DNA of 64,000 nucleotides, taken from M3007 sp031425155. Its GTDB lineage: Bacteria; Bacteroidota; Bacteroidia; Chitinophagales; Saprospiraceae. Position numbers and translations under genes: made by a program. The number at the start of each line of letters is the position of its first letter. Position 1 is the stretch's first letter. The stretch covers positions 1 to 64,000 of the forward strand of contig JANPIV010000041.1 of the NCBI GenBank assembly GCA_031425155.1, in the 5' to 3' direction. A model generated the notes under the pieces. The model was given only the letters and a program-made list of their open reading frames with translations, was not told the DNA's origin and ran no database searches. Shown here piece by piece: positions 49,456 to 58,881 of the stretch.

Positions 49456-50604
49456 ATGAACAAGTTTTTTTCCACCCTTCTCGCCGGGGCAGCAGGCGGG
49501 CTGATTACCCTGGGAGCGGGCAAACTGCTCGAACAACCCCGCATCGCCGAAACAAGTACTCCGGTGGCCAGGCAGGTCAATTATGGCGGTGGACCAGCCG
49601 CATTCGACTTCACCAAAGCCGCCGAAAAGTCTATGTCGGCAGTGGTCCACATCAAAGCCTCAGAAAGCGAAAAGGCGGCTACGGAGCGTCTGCGCGGACA
49701 ACGATATACCGATCCGTTCCAGTTTTTCTTCGGCCAAGGCCAATACGAACAACAGCCGCGTTCCGGGACGGGTTCCGGCGTGATCTATTCTTCGGACGGC
49801 TATATTATTACGAATAATCACGTCGTGGAATTTGCCGATGAATTCCAGGTGACGCTCCATGACAACCGCGAGTTCAAAGCGCGCCTCATTGGGCGCGATG
49901 CCAGCACCGACATGGCGATCATAAAAATTGATGCCACTGATCTGCCCATGATTGAAATCGGTAATTCCGATGAAGTGCGGGTAGGGGAGTGGGTACTGGC
50001 CGTTGGCAATCCCTTCGACCTTACTTCTACGGTGACAGCGGGTATTGTCAGTGCCAAAAGTCGTGATATTCACATCATAAAAGGTACGCGTAATAACAGC
50101 CCCATCGAATCCTTTATTCAAACGGATGCTGCCGTCAATCCAGGCAATTCGGGGGGCGCATTGGTGGACGTGGAAGGTCGTTTGATCGGAATCAACTCGG
50201 CTATTGCTACACCGACGGGTGTGTTTGCCGGGTATTCTTTTGCCATCCCGGTGAATCTGGTGAAGCGTATTATAGATGACCTGATAAAATACGGTGAATA
50301 CCGGCGCGGCTACCTCGGTGTGGATATTGCCACGATGAATGGCGCAGTGGCCGAGCAACTCAAAATTCCTTACACCAAAGGCATTGTGGTTTCTGGTCTT
50401 GATCCAGCAGGATCGGCTGCTCAGGCGGGTATTCAGACTTTAGATGTGATAACTGCTATAAATGGCAAAAGTGTGACAACTTCCGCAGAACTTCTCGAAC
50501 GTATTGGCCGTTCGACAATAGGGGAAACGGTTACGCTGAAAGTGGACCGGAATGGTAAAGAGCGGGAATTTCAAGTACAATTGAAAACCCGGCCCAAGCA
50601 ATAA
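49456..50604 (+). CDS. DegP/HtrA-type periplasmic serine protease with one PDZ domain
   Basis: The 382-residue protein starts MNKFFSTLLAGAAGGLITLG, a membrane anchor or signal, followed by a trypsin-like domain with His in IITNNHVVE, Asp in STDMAIIKID and Ser in NPGNSGGALV. One PDZ domain (about 290-380; GIVVSGLDPAGSAAQAGIQT) follows, so it is the DegS-like single-PDZ form. It degrades or refolds damaged envelope proteins. The ATG at 49456 is preferred over an upstream in-frame ATG at 49360. Confidence 0.92.
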   Translation: MNKFFSTLLAGAAGGLITLGAGKLLEQPRIAETSTPVARQVNYGGGPAAFDFTKAAEKSMSAVVHIKASESEKAATERLRGQRYTDPFQFFFGQGQYEQQPRSGTGSGVIYSSDGYIITNNHVVEFADEFQVTLHDNREFKARLIGRDASTDMAIIKIDATDLPMIEIGNSDEVRVGEWVLAVGNPFDLTSTVTAGIVSAKSRDIHIIKGTRNNSPIESFIQTDAAVNPGNSGGALVDVEGRLIGINSAIATPTGVFAGYSFAIPVNLVKRIIDDLIKYGEYRRGYLGVDIATMNGAVAEQLKIPYTKGIVVSGLDPAGSAAQAGIQTLDVITAINGKSVTTSAELLERIGRSTIGETVTLKVDRNGKEREFQVQLKTRPKQ

Positions 50605-50956
50605 AACGTCCCGGTTTTTCTACCGGGAATGCAAGATGAAGACATTTAGCCAACCACTATTTGACGGCAAAATTCGTTTTCCTCTTGATCTTTCACAGAA
50701 ACACTGTTTAGCGCTTCTGCGCTATGGTTAAATAAAAGTTGGTTTTTCGTTTTGTTTTGATGTGTCTGCTCTGCGCAATGCAGGGCAGACTTTTTTTATG
50801 CCGCTATTAACCGGAAAAGTCGTTTTTTTGCCTGCTACTTTGCTTTTGCCCTCCCGATAAGGATCGGGATGTCGCGGCTGCTCCATTTGCTTATTGCCAG
50901 ACCATGCGCCCTTACTGTATTCATTGCGCATTTTTAACAAAAAAATTTGACTGAGT
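50605..50956. other. Intergenic region after htrA with a small open frame and a terminator
   Basis: A 31-codon frame at 50636-50731 (MKTFSQPLFDGKIRFPLDLS at its start) has no recognized relatives and may be chance. The strong hairpin at 50764-50797 ends the upstream transcript. The rest is AT-rich and should hold the promoter of the DUF4340 gene. Confidence 0.4.
50764..50797 (+). terminator. Intrinsic terminator downstream of htrA
   Basis: Stem gtctgc (50764-50769) with gcagac (50785-50790), inner stem ctgc/gcag, followed by seven T. Confidence 0.85.
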
Positions 50957-51973
50957 ATGAAACGAACTCTGCTATTGGCAGTGCTCTTCGTCGGGCTGGG
51001 CCTTGGTGCCTGGTATGCCTGGCACAAAAAAAGCACCCAAACCGGCACCATTGCCGCCTGGGACATGGATTTTGCGGTAAAAGACGCCACCGAAATCGGC
51101 AAAATATTCCTGGCCGACCGCAATGGGCGCACGGCTACGGTGGAATGGAAAGATGGCATCTGGATGTATAATGGTCAGTATCCGGCCCGACCTTCGGCAG
51201 TGCAATTGCTGGTGGAAACGCTCACCAAAGTCACCGTGAAGTCACTGCCAACCACCGCTGCTGAAGCGCCGATGGTCAAAACCCTGGCTACGGAAGGAAT
51301 CAAAGTGGAAGTGTATGACCGGGCTGGCCAACGCATGAAATGCTATTATGTGGGTGGCGTTACCAACGACGAACAAGGCACTTACATGATGATGGAGGGG
51401 TCTGAGAAACCTTATGTGACCCATATTCCTTCGTTTGTCGGGCAGTTGCGGGTGCGCTATCTGCTGGGCGATGAGAATTGGCGCGACCGCACGGTGTTTG
51501 CCGAAAAGCCGGAAACCATCCAGTCTGTCACGGTGGAATACCCGCAGCAAAAAGGCGAATCCTTTCGGCTGGAAAAGGTAAAAGAGGCGGAATACACCAT
51601 TACCCCTTTCTCCAGCACCACCCCCCGCAAGGCGGGCGAGCCACGTAAAGGATTGCCGGAAGCATATTTGTTACAGTTTGAACGCTTGGTGGCGGAGGGT
51701 TATGAGACGGATAACCCGGAGCGCGATTCGATCAGCGCGTTGGTACCTTTTGCTATTGTGACAGTCAAAAAAACCGATGGACAGGAGAAAAAAGTGCAGT
51801 TCTGGCCAACTGACATCAAGATCAACCAATCAACTGGAAAAACTTTTGTTGAACACTACCACGCGCAGCGCGACGGCGACTTTCTGACGGTGCAGGACCA
51901 CGTTTTTGGCAGAGTTTTTCGCGGCTATAGTTTCTTTTTTGACGGCGTACCGGCCCCGATTATTCGAAACTAA
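50957..51973 (+). CDS. DUF4340 family protein
   Basis: A 338-residue protein with an N-terminal membrane anchor (MKRTLLLAVLFVGLGLGAWY) and a beta-rich periplasmic part with repeated strand patterns (ATEIGKIFLADRNGRTATVE, then WKDGIWMYNGQYPARPSAVQ). It fits DUF4340, proteins often linked to ABC transporters of the gliding/GldG type. No such genes are adjacent. The stop codon is the first part of a dispersed repeat. Confidence 0.75.
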   Translation: MKRTLLLAVLFVGLGLGAWYAWHKKSTQTGTIAAWDMDFAVKDATEIGKIFLADRNGRTATVEWKDGIWMYNGQYPARPSAVQLLVETLTKVTVKSLPTTAAEAPMVKTLATEGIKVEVYDRAGQRMKCYYVGGVTNDEQGTYMMMEGSEKPYVTHIPSFVGQLRVRYLLGDENWRDRTVFAEKPETIQSVTVEYPQQKGESFRLEKVKEAEYTITPFSSTTPRKAGEPRKGLPEAYLLQFERLVAEGYETDNPERDSISALVPFAIVTVKKTDGQEKKVQFWPTDIKINQSTGKTFVEHYHAQRDGDFLTVQDHVFGRVFRGYSFFFDGVPAPIIRN

Positions 51974-52104
51974 TGCGGATAATGGGTTAAGAATGAGTGC
52001 TGATTCTCCGGCTTTTGGTGACCAGACCTTCCAGGTTTTTGAAACCTGGGAGGTCTAAGTACTTAGCAATCAGTTGCTTACATAATCGAACCCATGATTT
52101 GCAT
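51973..52104. repeat. Stop-codon-anchored palindromic repeat, copy 2
   Basis: A 132-bp repeat starting on the last base of the DUF4340 stop codon (TAATGC). Its ends are inverted copies of ATGCRRATMATGGGTT. The inner hairpin is agaccttccaggttt with aaacctgggaggtct at 52024-52056, unlike the inner hairpin of copy 1 at 22045. Confidence 0.7.
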
Positions 52105-52138
52105 AACTGATTGATAAATACTCATCAACTACACTCCT

Positions 52139-53359
52139 TCATTCTTCCCGCAAAAATGCCGGCACGCGTTCGGCGCGCAGAGCAGGGGCCAGCGAGGCCA
52201 GCAATCCAATACCAATGACGATACTCACGACCGGCAAAAAATCACCTATCCGCATGGAAATGGGGTAACTCTCCACCAGAAAGCCCTGCGGAATGCTAAT
52301 AAGGCCATACTGTTTTTGTGCAAAATAAAGGCCGACTGCCAGGGCAATGCCCAACAGCATACCAAACATCGTCAGCAGCAGCCCTTCCAATAGAAAAATG
52401 CTGCGCACGGTGCGGTCGGTGGCACCCAGACTTTTCAGGATGGAAATATCCTTTTGCTTGTCCAGCACGATCATCCATAACGCACCGATGGTATTGAACG
52501 CCATCAGGACGAGCATCAGGCTGGTAATGGCGAAGCCCATCCATTTTTCGAGTTGCATGACCTTGAAAAAGGCTTCATTCTGCTGATACTGGTCTTTGAT
52601 GGCGAAGTCCGGCCCCAGTATTTCCTGAATTTCTGCTTTGACGGTCTTGACATTGGCACCCGGCTGACACTTAATTTCCAGGGCGGACACGGTATTTGGC
52701 GGCGCATCCAGCAGCTCGCGGACGAACTCCAGATTGGTCAGAATATATTGATTATCAAAGTCTTGCTGGATCGCGAAAGTCCCTGAAGGATATACCAGCC
52801 GCGTTTTGAAAGGTTTGTCCAGTCCACTGCCCGCTCGCTCGGTAGGCATGTACACCGTCATGGTACTGATGGGGCTATTGACGTTCACGCTGAGTTTGTT
52901 GCGCATACCCGCACCCAGCACTGCATAATTCCGGTCCTCCCTTTGCAACACGTATTCGCCTTCGCGCAGGGTAGAATCAATGCCGTTCACGCGGGCAAAA
53001 ATGCTGTCCACGCCTTTCAAAGACCCGAAATCCTGGGAGCCGTCGTATTCAAAAAAAGCAATTTCTTCCAGTGTCTCGCTCACGTATAGTACGCCCGGCA
53101 GCACCCGCAAGCGGGTGAGCGCGAGGCTATCCGCTGCAAAAGTTTTGCCTTTGACCGGCGTCACTTTCACCTCCGGATTGAAGTGGCCGAACAAGCCGGT
53201 CAGCAAGTCCTCGAAGCCATTGAACACCGACAATACCAGAATGAGTGCCGCCGTACCAATGGACACCCCCAGCACCGAAATACTGGTAATGATGTTGATG
53301 GCATTGGTGCTGCGCTTGGCAAAAAGGTAGCGGCGGGCAATGAGGAGCGGGAAATTCAT
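52139..53359 (-). CDS. FtsX-like ABC transporter permease, LolC/LolE family
   Basis: The 406-residue protein has an N-terminal membrane helix (FITSISVLGVSIGTAALILV in part), a large periplasmic MacB_PCD domain (about 45-240) and three C-terminal helices of the FtsX type (WMGFAITSLMLVLMAFNTIG, then LLEGLLLTMFGMLLGIAL). LolC/E extract lipoproteins from the inner membrane. The start N-FPLLIARRYLFAKRSTNAIN is typical. No ATPase subunit gene is adjacent. Confidence 0.88.
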   Translation of the reverse strand: MNFPLLIARRYLFAKRSTNAINIITSISVLGVSIGTAALILVLSVFNGFEDLLTGLFGHFNPEVKVTPVKGKTFAADSLALTRLRVLPGVLYVSETLEEIAFFEYDGSQDFGSLKGVDSIFARVNGIDSTLREGEYVLQREDRNYAVLGAGMRNKLSVNVNSPISTMTVYMPTERAGSGLDKPFKTRLVYPSGTFAIQQDFDNQYILTNLEFVRELLDAPPNTVSALEIKCQPGANVKTVKAEIQEILGPDFAIKDQYQQNEAFFKVMQLEKWMGFAITSLMLVLMAFNTIGALWMIVLDKQKDISILKSLGATDRTVRSIFLLEGLLLTMFGMLLGIALAVGLYFAQKQYGLISIPQGFLVESYPISMRIGDFLPVVSIVIGIGLLASLAPALRAERVPAFLREE

Positions 53360-53501
53360 GGAGTGTAGATTTCCACCTGACCGGTGGCCGAAGGCGGATA
53401 TTTTTGCGCAAAAGTAAGCATTTGGGGGCTTTCTTGCTGTTATTGTAAAGTTTGAAAGCGAGGTTTTGCTGGTTCTGTAAATCGAAGTAGTATCGGATTT
53501 T

Positions 53502-53948
53502 TTACCAAAACCTTTGCAAAACCCAAAAATACCACCCCAAATTCCCCACCATCATCCCCGCGTAGCAGCCCAAAACCCAGCGTTTTGGAACACAAAACAA
53601 AATGACGTAGATCAAAATCGGCACCACCACGCCAATCACCAGCGAAATGCCGACATAACCTAGACCAGTCGCTTCGCCCAGCCGATTCAAGGCCAGAATA
53701 TTGGCATCATAGAATTTCCTGGAAATTTCCACCAGCGGCCGTCTTTTGACATAATAAAGGACCGGAAGAAGCAAGTGTAAAACCAGCAGCCACCACCAGC
53801 GTTGCTGACGCAGACAGACGATACCGCCCCAGGTGGCTGGCATAAAACCGCAATAAATCAGGATATTGATCTCGCTATACGTCAGTCCGGTGGCCGCGCA
53901 GACGGCTTGCAGCCAATCCACGATGGCATTGAAAAGTGCTTCGGACAT
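53502..53948 (-). CDS. Uncharacterized membrane protein
   Basis: A 148-residue protein with four hydrophobic segments (around residues 28-44, 50-65, 100-120 and 128-145). I do not recognize the family. It starts five bases after the VOC gene stop on the same strand, so the two form an operon. Confidence 0.6.
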   Translation of the reverse strand: MSEALFNAIVDWLQAVCAATGLTYSEINILIYCGFMPATWGGIVCLRQQRWWWLLVLHLLLPVLYYVKRRPLVEISRKFYDANILALNRLGEATGLGYVGISLVIGVVVPILIYVILFCVPKRWVLGCYAGMMVGNLGWYFWVLQRFW

Positions 53949-53953
53949 TCCAC

Positions 53954-54382
53954 TTATCGCTTCGGCTCATTCAGTTCGATCACATAACCATCCGGGTCGG
54001 TAATATAAATTTGCCAGGCCCCATCGAACCGTTGCTGGCGGTGGTAAGGATAGTTTTTGGTTTTCAAATACGCTTCTATTGGATTGGCATCGGTGATGCT
54101 GAGCGCAAAATGTGCTCCGTTGCGGTCGTTATTGGCCACCGAATCAACGCGCCCGGCGAGCAAATGCAGTTCCTGACCCGGCGCAATCTTGAACCAGGCC
54201 CGAATGGCTTTCAGGTTGTCAGGTACCGTAATCTGCTCTAAACCAACCAGTTCACGATAAAAACGCGCACTCACTTCGATGTCTTTGACGGCGAGGGCCA
54301 CATGGTTATAACCATTAATGGGAATTTGGCCAAATAGCGAAGCAGCGGAGAAAAAAGCCAGGACAAAAAGAAGTGGACGCAT
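53954..54382 (-). CDS. VOC family (glyoxalase-like) protein, secreted
   Basis: A 142-residue protein with a signal peptide (MRPLLFVLAFFSAASLFGQ) and one vicinal oxygen chelate domain: GYNHVALAVKDIEVSARFYR at the start and WQIYITDPDGYVIELNEP at the end. Metal-binding His and Glu are present. A secreted VOC protein is typical of Bacteroidota; the substrate is unknown. Confidence 0.82.
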   Translation of the reverse strand: MRPLLFVLAFFSAASLFGQIPINGYNHVALAVKDIEVSARFYRELVGLEQITVPDNLKAIRAWFKIAPGQELHLLAGRVDSVANNDRNGAHFALSITDANPIEAYLKTKNYPYHRQQRFDGAWQIYITDPDGYVIELNEPKR

Positions 54383-54480
54383 AGCGAAGTGAAATTTGAG
54401 CGGTCAAAGTACGGCGACGTGCGCAAACCTTTCGTGGATTTTGGGGTTTTAAAAGACTATGTTTATATAGTTTTGCCCCC

Positions 54481-55560
54481 GTGAGCAACATCCAGCATCT
54501 CCTGCAGGCCTATCGCCAGTCCACCCAAGCTGTTCAACTTGCCAAAGCCCTCGCTACCCCCCAAGCCCGCGTCCAGCTGACTGGTCTGATCGGGTCACAA
54601 ACGGCGTTTGCCCTGGCGGCAGCGGCCACCACAAAAGCGAGTCCCTTTCACCTTTATATTGCAAATAGCAAAGAAGAGGCCGCCTATTTACAGAATGATC
54701 TGCAAGGTATTCTGGCGGAGCAGACCATCCATTTTTTCCCCGACAGCTTCAAACGGCCGTCTTTTTTTGAAGAAATCAATTCCACGCAGGTGCTGCAGCG
54801 GTCGGAGACAGTGAATAAAATAACAGCCCCCCCTAGCCCCCCCGTAAAGGGGGGGGATGGCACTCACTCCGCCGTTAGTGAAAAGCACAATCGCCAGGCT
54901 GCTTCGGATGCACTCCCCCCCTCTACGGGGGGGCAGGGGGGGGCTATCATCACCTACCCCGAGGCTCTGTTTGAAAAAGTAGTCGCCCCGGAAGTACTCA
55001 ACCGCAGCCGCATTGATGTGGCCAAAGGTGAAAAACTGGATACGGATTTTATGATCCAGGTGCTGGTGGAATATGGTTTTGAGCGCGCCGATTTTGTGTA
55101 TGAACCCGGTCAGTTCAGCATTCGCGGGGGCATTATTGACCTGTTTTCCTACGGCAATGACCTGCCTTATCGCATCGAACTCTTCGATGATGAAGTAGAG
55201 ACCATCCGTATTTTCGATCCACTCACGCAATTGTCCAAACAGAATATCGCCCGCGTGAGCATTGTCCCCAACCTGAATACCCGCTTCCGCAACGATCAGA
55301 AAGTGTCCTTTTTTCAGGTGCTGCCCGCCGATACGGTGCTCTGGATCAAGGATTTCCAGTTTTTTCTGGACCGGCTGCAATACTGTTTTGAGCGGGCCGA
55401 AACCTTTGCCAGCAAACTGAGCGCGCTGGATTCGGCCGAGTTGCGGGAAATATTTCGCGACCGCGCTTTTTTGTATCCGGGCGATGTGGTGGAGGATGTG
55501 CAGGAGCGGCGGTTGGTTTTTACGGAGAAGCAATCGGAGACGGTCTGGAAAATGCTATAG
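54481..55560 (+). CDS. mfd: Mfd, N-terminal half, separated from the motor half
   Basis: The 359-residue frame matches the UvrB-like N-terminal part of transcription-repair coupling factor: FALAAAATTKASPFHLYIAN, FFPDSFKRPSFFEEINSTQV, TYPEALFEKVV and GQFSIRGGIIDLFSYGNDLP with RIELFDDEVETIRIF. It breaks off after DVVEDVQERRLVFT, where intact Mfd continues toward the RNA polymerase binding domain. A toxin-antitoxin pair follows, and the rest of mfd is at 56302-58818. About 40 residues near 115-155 come from a palindromic repeat read in frame. Confidence 0.85.
   Translation: MSNIQHLLQAYRQSTQAVQLAKALATPQARVQLTGLIGSQTAFALAAAATTKASPFHLYIANSKEEAAYLQNDLQGILAEQTIHFFPDSFKRPSFFEEINSTQVLQRSETVNKITAPPSPPVKGGDGTHSAVSEKHNRQAASDALPPSTGGQGGAIITYPEALFEKVVAPEVLNRSRIDVAKGEKLDTDFMIQVLVEYGFERADFVYEPGQFSIRGGIIDLFSYGNDLPYRIELFDDEVETIRIFDPLTQLSKQNIARVSIVPNLNTRFRNDQKVSFFQVLPADTVLWIKDFQFFLDRLQYCFERAETFASKLSALDSAELREIFRDRAFLYPGDVVEDVQERRLVFTEKQSETVWKML
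54825..54945. repeat. GC-rich palindromic repeat inserted in frame in mfd
   Basis: The ends are inverted copies of AGCCCCCCCT, each followed by a C-run/G-run palindrome (cccccccgtaaaggggggg on the left). The repeat is about 120 bp and keeps the reading frame, adding the segment APPSPPVKGGDG to STGGQGG to the protein. Confidence 0.85.
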
Positions 55561-55730
55561 AAAAGGACGCTTTTTCTGGTAAAAACCTTATTTTTGTTTT
55601 TTAAAGAGTTGAAAGATGGGTTCTATAGCCAAGCAAAAATATAATCTGGCAAAACTGATTCTTGCTATTGAACTATTGCTTTCCCAACTTTCCAAATGAC
55701 CTTTTTAATACACAAAAAAGATAATTGACC

Positions 55731-55988
55731 ATGACTACATCAGTTGGTATTTTTCCACAAAATATCATTTGTTCTGATCCTGAAACACTAAGTGGTACTC
55801 CCGTTTTCAAAGGTACCCGTGTGCCGGTAGCCAGTCTGTTTTGGCATTTGGAAAAAGGCATTACTCTGGATGATTTTCTGGATGATTTTCCTACAGTAAG
55901 TCGAGAGCAAGTAACCGCAGTACTACAAATGGCATCGCAAATTTTTCAGCATCCTTCTTTCCAAAAAATGTATGCGCCTGCTGCTTGA
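55731..55988 (+). CDS. DUF433 family antitoxin
   Basis: An 85-residue protein with the DUF433 pattern: ICSDPETLSGTPVFKGTRVP, then LFWHLEKGITLDDFLDDFPT and VSREQVTAVLQMA. Proteins of this kind are antitoxins of VapBC-like pairs with a PIN-like toxin. The ATG at 55731 is preferred over TTG at 55725. Its end overlaps the toxin start by 17 bases. The pair sits inside mfd. Confidence 0.85.
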   Translation: MTTSVGIFPQNIICSDPETLSGTPVFKGTRVPVASLFWHLEKGITLDDFLDDFPTVSREQVTAVLQMASQIFQHPSFQKMYAPAA

Positions 55989-56295
55989 TGAAAATTTGCC
56001 GAAACGTTTGCGGGATGATTTATCTGACTATGATGTTTTTACAGTCCGCTACATGGGTTGGGCTGGCAAGAAAAATGGGGAGCTGATGGCCTTGATGATT
56101 CAGGAAGGATTTGAAGTATTACTTACATTTGACAAAAACCTTGAACACCAGCAAAACTTTAATAAATACCCGATTACGGTATTGGTACTTTCAGCAGAGG
56201 CAAATGACTATTTATCGCTGAAACCACTCATGCCTTTGGTAATACAGATTCTTGAAAAAGGGGATTTATCGGCTGGGGCAATTGCAATTCAATAA
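55972..56295 (+). CDS. DUF5615 PIN-like toxin
   Basis: The 107-residue protein starts MRLLLDENLPKRLRDDLSDY and has the acidic pattern LLTFDKNLEHQQN of the DUF5615 PIN-like family. The D-E-N and D residues at the usual PIN positions suggest an RNase. It is the toxin partner of the DUF433 protein and ends six bases before the start of the second mfd part. Confidence 0.85.
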   Translation: MRLLLDENLPKRLRDDLSDYDVFTVRYMGWAGKKNGELMALMIQEGFEVLLTFDKNLEHQQNFNKYPITVLVLSAEANDYLSLKPLMPLVIQILEKGDLSAGAIAIQ

Positions 56296-56301
56296 TGCCA
56301 T

Positions 56302-58818
56302 GTGATTATTGGAAGCACTTTTACAGGGGCCTTCCTTCACCAAAAACCTTCCCCGCTTTTTCCCGTTTCCCTTCCTGACCAACCACTTTTCCAACGCATG
56401 GCTCAATCTGCGGCGGCTCCGAAAGCCACTACTATTTCCTTTCATACCAAACCGCAGCCGAGTTTCAACAAAAACTTCGATCTGCTCATTCGCCACCTGC
56501 ATGAGAACAAGGCGGCGGGCTACGAAACCTATATCTTTTCCGATAATGTCAAACAACTGGATCGGCTACGGGCCATCTTCAGAGACCTGAAAGCGCAGGT
56601 AGAATGGCATCCGGTCGAAACGGCGATCAGTGAAGGCTTTGTTGATGATAACCTGAAAATCGTCTGCCTGACCGATCACCAGATATTCCAGCGGTATCAC
56701 CAGTACAAACTACGGCAGGGATTTACCAAAGAACAGGCCCTTAATGTGCGGCTGCTGCGCGAATTGTCGCCGGGCGATTATGTGACCCACATTGACCACG
56801 GTATCGGCAAATTTTCAGGTTTGCAAAAAATCGAGATCGGCGGGCAGGTGCAGGAAGCCGTGCGACTACTCTATAAAAACAACGATATTCTCTACGTCAG
56901 CATCCATACGCTGCATAAAATATCGAAATATATCGGGCAGGAAGGGACGCCGCCGCAGTTGTCCAAACTCGGTTCGGACAGTTGGAAACAACTGAAAGCC
57001 CGCACCAAAAAGAAGATCAAGGACATCGCGGCGGGGTTGATCAAGTTGTACGCCAAACGCCGCTCCGCCCCCGGCCACTCCTTCCCGCCGGATGGGTATT
57101 TGCAGACCGAACTGGAAGCCTCTTTCGTCTATGAGGATACGCCCGACCAGTTCAAGGCCACGCAGGATGTGAAGACCGACATGGAGCGGCTCTACCCGAT
57201 GGACCGGCTGGTCTGTGGCGATGTGGGCTTTGGCAAGACCGAGGTGGCCATCCGTGCGGCCTTCAAAGCGGTATGCGATGGCAAGCAGGTGGCGGTGCTG
57301 GTGCCGACCACTATCCTGGCGATGCAACATGGCCGCACCTTCGGCGAACGGCTCAAGGATTTCCCGGTGACGGTGGATTATCTGAATCGTTTTCGCTCGG
57401 CCAAAGAGAAAAAAGACATCATCGAACGGCTCAAAAAAGGCCAGATTGATATTATCATCGGCACCCATGCCATGTTGTCCAAAGACATCGTTTTCAAGGA
57501 CTTAGGGCTGCTGATTATTGATGAAGAACAAAAATTCGGCGTAGCCAGCAAGGAAAAACTCCGCTCCCTGAAAGTGAATGTGGACACGCTCACGCTCACG
57601 GCCACGCCCATCCCGCGCACCCTGCAATTCAGCCTCATGGCGGCCCGCGACCTGTCCATTATTCGGACGCCGCCGCCCAATCGCCAGCCTATTCACACCG
57701 AAATTCGGGTCTTCGACGAGGACGTGATCCGCGATGCCATCAATGCCGAACTGGATCGCGGTGGGCAGGTATTTTTTGTCCACAACCGCGTGAATGACCT
57801 GGCCGCTATCGCCGATCTGGTGCGCAAACTCTGTCCCGGTGCCGATGTGGCCCTCGCCCACGGCCAACTGGAAAGCGATCATTTGGAAAAGGTGCTCACC
57901 GAATTTATTGACCGCAAACACGACGTGCTGGTCTGTACCAACATCATCGAAACCGGGCTGGATATCGCCAACGCGAACACCATTATCATCAATCGCGCCG
58001 ATATGTTTGGTTTGAGCGATCTGCACCAGTTGCGCGGTCGGGTCGGGCGTTCGAATGCCAAAGCCTACTGTTATTTGCTCGCGCCGCCGCTGTCCGTACT
58101 GACGCAGGAGGCCCGCAAACGGCTGCGCACCATCGAGGAATTCAGCGATCTTGGCAGCGGTTTTCAGGTGGCCATGCGCGATCTCGACATTCGCGGAGCG
58201 GGTAATCTGCTCGGCGGCGAACAAAGTGGTTTTATTGCCGATATTGGCTACGAAACCTACCAAAAAATCCTGGACGAGGCCATTCAGGAACTTAAAGCCA
58301 CGGAATTCAAGGATTTGTTCCAGGAAGAACTGGCGACCAAAGGGGCCTACGTGCGCGATGTGACCATCGAGACGGATGTGGAAATGCTGATTCCTGATGA
58401 ATATGTATTCAACACGCAGGAACGCCTGAACCTCTACACGGAACTGAATAATATCACCGACGAACCGGGCGTGACGGCCTTTGCCCAACACCTGGAAGAT
58501 CGTTTCGGGAAAATACCCAAGCAGGTGAGTGCGCTCTTTGAAGCCTTGCGTCTGCAATGGATGTGCAAACAATTGGGTTTTGAACGACTGATCCTGAAAG
58601 GCGGCAAATTGCGCTGCTATTTTATCAGCGATGCACAGTCTTCTTTTTTTGAAACCGAACTGTACAAGAAAATTCTGCAATTCATGGCCACCAAAGGCCG
58701 CATTATGGGCCTGAGTATGAAACAAACCAATAAGGAATTGATCCTGGTGCAGGATGACGTCAGGAGTTTGAAACAGGCGAAAAGTACGCTGGAGCAGTTG
58801 GTGGCGGTGGTGGGGTAG
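56302..58818 (+). CDS. mfd: Mfd, C-terminal motor half
   Basis: An 838-residue frame (GTG at 56302; an ATG at 56398 is also possible) containing the CarD-like RNA polymerase interaction domain (LSPGDYVTHIDHGIGKFSGL), the helicase domain with Walker A VCGDVGFGKTEVAI and DEEQ box (IIDEEQKFGV), the TRG motif region and the C-terminal domain. The frame from SFHTKPQPSFNKNF on is typical of Mfd. The GTG lies seven bases after the toxin stop, so translation may be coupled to the toxin-antitoxin pair. Confidence 0.88.
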   Translation: MIIGSTFTGAFLHQKPSPLFPVSLPDQPLFQRMAQSAAAPKATTISFHTKPQPSFNKNFDLLIRHLHENKAAGYETYIFSDNVKQLDRLRAIFRDLKAQVEWHPVETAISEGFVDDNLKIVCLTDHQIFQRYHQYKLRQGFTKEQALNVRLLRELSPGDYVTHIDHGIGKFSGLQKIEIGGQVQEAVRLLYKNNDILYVSIHTLHKISKYIGQEGTPPQLSKLGSDSWKQLKARTKKKIKDIAAGLIKLYAKRRSAPGHSFPPDGYLQTELEASFVYEDTPDQFKATQDVKTDMERLYPMDRLVCGDVGFGKTEVAIRAAFKAVCDGKQVAVLVPTTILAMQHGRTFGERLKDFPVTVDYLNRFRSAKEKKDIIERLKKGQIDIIIGTHAMLSKDIVFKDLGLLIIDEEQKFGVASKEKLRSLKVNVDTLTLTATPIPRTLQFSLMAARDLSIIRTPPPNRQPIHTEIRVFDEDVIRDAINAELDRGGQVFFVHNRVNDLAAIADLVRKLCPGADVALAHGQLESDHLEKVLTEFIDRKHDVLVCTNIIETGLDIANANTIIINRADMFGLSDLHQLRGRVGRSNAKAYCYLLAPPLSVLTQEARKRLRTIEEFSDLGSGFQVAMRDLDIRGAGNLLGGEQSGFIADIGYETYQKILDEAIQELKATEFKDLFQEELATKGAYVRDVTIETDVEMLIPDEYVFNTQERLNLYTELNNITDEPGVTAFAQHLEDRFGKIPKQVSALFEALRLQWMCKQLGFERLILKGGKLRCYFISDAQSSFFETELYKKILQFMATKGRIMGLSMKQTNKELILVQDDVRSLKQAKSTLEQLVAVVG

Positions 58819-58881
58819 AGCCAACTTTCAGTTGGCTAAGTAGCGGGAATAAGTTATTTTTGTGAGAAAATCAGCCCAAAT

